From the NCBI RefSeq assembly GCF_018279705.1, contig NZ_CP036498.1:2931001-2995000 (forward strand): 64,000 nucleotides of DNA. The letters run 5' to 3'. Positions 61,268 through 64,000 of the stretch are shown piece after piece. The notes under the pieces are model-generated. The model was not told the DNA's origin. It did no database searches and worked only from the letters and a program-made list of their open reading frames with translations. Position numbers and translations under genes: made by a program. This DNA is from Tardiphaga alba. GTDB lineage: Bacteria > Pseudomonadota > Alphaproteobacteria > Rhizobiales > Xanthobacteraceae. The stretch's first letter is position 1. Each line of letters starts with the position of its first letter.

Positions 61268-64000
61268 ATGGCAAAGAGCAAGCCACCCGCAGCGCACCGC
61301 CCGCGCGCCGATGACCGCTCCATGCGTTGGGACGATTCCGATTGGGATCACCAGCAGGTTGCGGCTGGGCACGACCGTGCGCGAAAATTGCTCTCCCGAA
61401 AACCATCCGGCTGGCACCGCTTCAGCGACAGGTTCCGCGCGTTTCGTGAGCGTCGTCCCGGCGGTCGTTGGGGCCGGCGTATCGTCACGGTATTCGGCGG
61501 TCTCTTCATCGTTCTTGCGGTGTGCTTTGCCGTTCTCTGGTGGCGGCTCGGTACCGGTCCGATCAATTTCGACGTCGCAACGCCGTGGCTGACCGAAGCC
61601 ATCCAGGACAATATCGGCGCCGGGAATACCGTCGAGGTCGGTGGCACCCAGATCGAGCGGGCGGGGCGGGTCCGCATGGCCGTGCGCTTGCGCGATATCG
61701 TGGTCCGGGACCGCGATCATGCCGTCATCGCCAGCGCTCCCAAGGCCGAAGTGAAGATTTCGGTACCGGCTTTGTTGATGGGGCGCATGCGCGCCGAAAG
61801 CCTCAACCTCGTGGACGTCGTTCTGGCGGTGCGGATCACGCCGGAAGGACAGGTCACGGTCTCGACGGGCAATGATGATCGTCCGATCGCGACCGGCATG
61901 GCGTCGCCGCGGGTGCCGGGATCATGGCTAGGTCCCGCCAAGCCACCGGAACTGACCTTTCCGCGCCAACCTCAGCCCCCGTCGTGACTGTCGAGCGTCC
62001 TGCCGGGGCTGCGCCAGGCGACAAGCGTGAAGGCCCGACCGGCATTCTGGCCGGTCTGGACTGGCTTGATACGCTGACATTGTCCGGCCTGGACGGGCAG
62101 AGCCTCGACGAGGTCGGTCTGAAGAATGGCCGACTGGTGGTCGATGACCAGCAGCGCGGCAACAAGTGGGAGTTCAACAACATCTCCCTCGCATTGCGTC
62201 GCCCGAGCGGCGGCGGCGTCGCGCTGACGGTCGGCGAGGGCGGCAAGATCCCTGGTCGCTCGGGATCAATATCGGCGCACCCTCCAACGGAGTGCGATCA
62301 GTCGATCTCAAGGCCGACAAGGTCTCGACCAAGAATCTGTTGCTTGCGCTGCGCATGAAGGATCTCACCTATAGCGCGGACATCCCGCTGACCGGTGAGT
62401 TGAAAGGCGAGATCGGTCGCGATGGTCTACCGACCTATTTCCGCGGCAAGTTGCTCGCCGGCGCCGGCGATATCATCGACAACGATACGCCCGACTATCC
62501 GATGCCCATCGACGGCGCCGAAATCAGCTTCGAATGGGATTCCGGCCGACGTGTCCTGCTGGCGCCGTTCAAGGTCATCTCGGGCGCCAATCGTGTAACG
62601 CTGTTGGCACATATCGAGCCGCCGAATGGCGTGACCACGGCATGGCAGGCAGGCCTCAGCGGCGGCACCATCGTGCTCGGCGGCAAGGGCAATGAAGCGC
62701 CGTTGATCTTCAACAACATCTCCATCCGCGCCAAATTCGACGCGGATAACCGACAGGTGTCGTTGACCCAGGCCAATATCAGCAATGGCGAACTCGGCGT
62801 TGCCGGCACCGGCAGCATTGATTACGCTGGCGAGCCGCGCATGAAGCTTGGCTTTGCAGGGACGCCCATGTCCGCATCGGCGCTCAAGCGCATGTGGCCC
62901 ATCCTGATCGTGCCGGAAGTGCGGGAATGGGTGATCGAGCGGATCGAAGCCGGCAATCTGCAGCGGATCGAAATCGGTGTGAACTCGCCGACCAAGAACC
63001 TGACGCGCCGCGGACCGCCAATTCCAGATGACGGCCTGAACGTCAACATCATCGCGAATGATGTCTCGGTGCGGCCGGTCGATGGCCTGCCGGTGATCCA
63101 GGACGGCGATCTGCGCGCGCGCATCACCGGCCGCACGGCCACCGTGACCATCGGCCAGGCGAACAGCAACACGCCGGGTGGTCGCAAGATCAACCTGAGC
63201 GACATCGTGTTCGAAGTGCCGGATATGGCGCCGAAGCCGTCGCCGTCGCGCATTCGCTTCAAGCTCGATGGACCCGCGCCCGGCGTTGTCGAGGTTCTCA
63301 ATTCCGACCGTCTCAGCGAAGCATCCGGCAACATGCTGGATCCCGCTGCGATCAAGGGAAATGTAACGGCGCAGGTCGCCATGGGCATGCCGATCCAGCA
63401 TGAGCTGACCAAGGCCGATACGACCTACAATATCACGGCGGATCTGAAGGACTTCTCGGCCGACAAGCTGGTGATGAACCAGAAGGTCGATGCCAATGCC
63501 TTGAAGATCACGGCGACCAATCAGGGCTATCAGGTCCGCGGTGACATCAAGGTCAATGGCCAGACGGGCGCATTGGACTATCGCAAGCCCACCGACGGCG
63601 ATGCCGATGTGCGCCTCAGCGCGACCCTCGACGACGCCAGCCGCAACAGGCTGGGTTTCGATCTCGGTACGGCCATGGTCGGCGCGGTGCCGGTCAAGCT
63701 GGTCGGCAAGATCGGGAGCGGTGATCGCGATAGCAAATTCGGTATCGAGGCTGACCTGACACCGCTCAAGCTCGACAATCTGTTGCCGGGCTGGACGAAG
63801 GTCGCAGGAAAGTCGGCGAAGGCTGCATTCAACGTGGTGAAGAAGGGCGACTCGACGCGCCTCGAAGATATTGCCGTCGATGGTGCAGGGGCTTCGATCA
63901 AGGGATCGGTTGAACTCGATCAGAACGGCGATCTCGTCAATGTCAACTTCCCGACCTATTCGCCGTCCGAAGGCGACAAGACGTCGATCAAGGCCGAGCG
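61268..64000 (+). pseudogene. AsmA-like/DUF3971 envelope protein with two frameshifts, 3' end outside the window
   Basis: A large protein related to YhdP/AsmA-like lipid-transport proteins. It has a basic cytoplasmic start (MAKSKPPAAHRPRADDRS), one helix (about 72-95, VTVFGGLFIVLAVCFAVLWW) and repeated beta-rich segments such as WLDTLTLSGLDGQSL, MSASALKRMWPILIVPEVREWV and PIPDDGLNVNIIANDVSVRPV. The frame is lost twice: in a C5 run at 61976-61980 and in a CCC run at 62250-62252; adding one C at each restores the reading. AGAGGAT precedes ATG 61268. The gene runs off the right edge. If the shifts are sequencing errors it is an ordinary gene. Confidence 0.85.

Overview
The window looks like chromosomal DNA of an alphaproteobacterium of the Nitrobacteraceae (Bradyrhizobium, Rhodopseudomonas, Tardiphaga or Afipia type). 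The evidence is high GC, an NDUFA12-family complex I gene, an aroQ-accB-accC cluster, DUF2155, DUF1236, BA14K and DUF6894 proteins, an RNase E with an acidic insertion in its S1 domain, and sites fitting the alphaproteobacterial regulators EcfG (GGAAC-N16-CGTT) and CtrA (TTAA-N7-TTAAC). The exact genus is an inference. No rRNA, tRNA, CRISPR array, phage or transposase was found.

Layout. 1-5.6 kb: 5' part of a B12-dependent ribonucleotide reductase with NrdR-like boxes far upstream, a drug/metabolite transporter, two tiny coupled membrane proteins, a GAF histidine kinase, a BA14K protein and NDUFA12. 5.6-13.2 kb: a PfpI-type protein, an esterase and an SDR on one strand, DUF2155, aat, a type II NADH dehydrogenase and a DASS transporter. 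13.2-16.2 kb: a three-gene signalling operon joined by ATGA overlaps (CHASE3 kinase, single-domain receiver, receiver-HWE kinase). 16.4-18.9 kb: aroQ-accB-accC, with a palindromic repeat inside the operon. 19.2-20.6 kb: small proteins behind EcfG-like promoters. 20.7-28 kb: the most unusual block, with a FecI-type sigma factor, FecR, a 1137-residue TonB-dependent receptor fused to a second, Omp25-like barrel, and a PQQ dehydrogenase. A 26-base motif is shared by the fecR and receptor upstream regions.

28-38.8 kb: a DsbA-family protein, a chemoreceptor, an MBL hydrolase, a membrane class III cyclase, a TctC-type binding protein, a MaoC protein, and a PepSY membrane protein next to a siderophore receptor (iron uptake). 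39-43.8 kb: a BepA-like M48 protease, an aminotransferase coupled to bioY, and dctA. 44-53 kb: the envelope/RNA housekeeping block rne, amiC, mrcA and prfB; prfB carries the classical programmed frameshift. 53-60 kb: a collagen-like lipoprotein, an XRE-cupin regulator divergent from a FAH-family gene with a second TctC-type protein, a carbamoyltransferase and a LytM peptidase. 60-64 kb: a peroxiredoxin and a large AsmA-like/DUF3971 gene, which together carry three single-base deletions in C/G runs.

Nine dispersed palindromic repeats sit between genes. CtrA-like sites precede both amiC and the LytM peptidase, which suggests joint cell-cycle control of septal peptidoglycan splitting.
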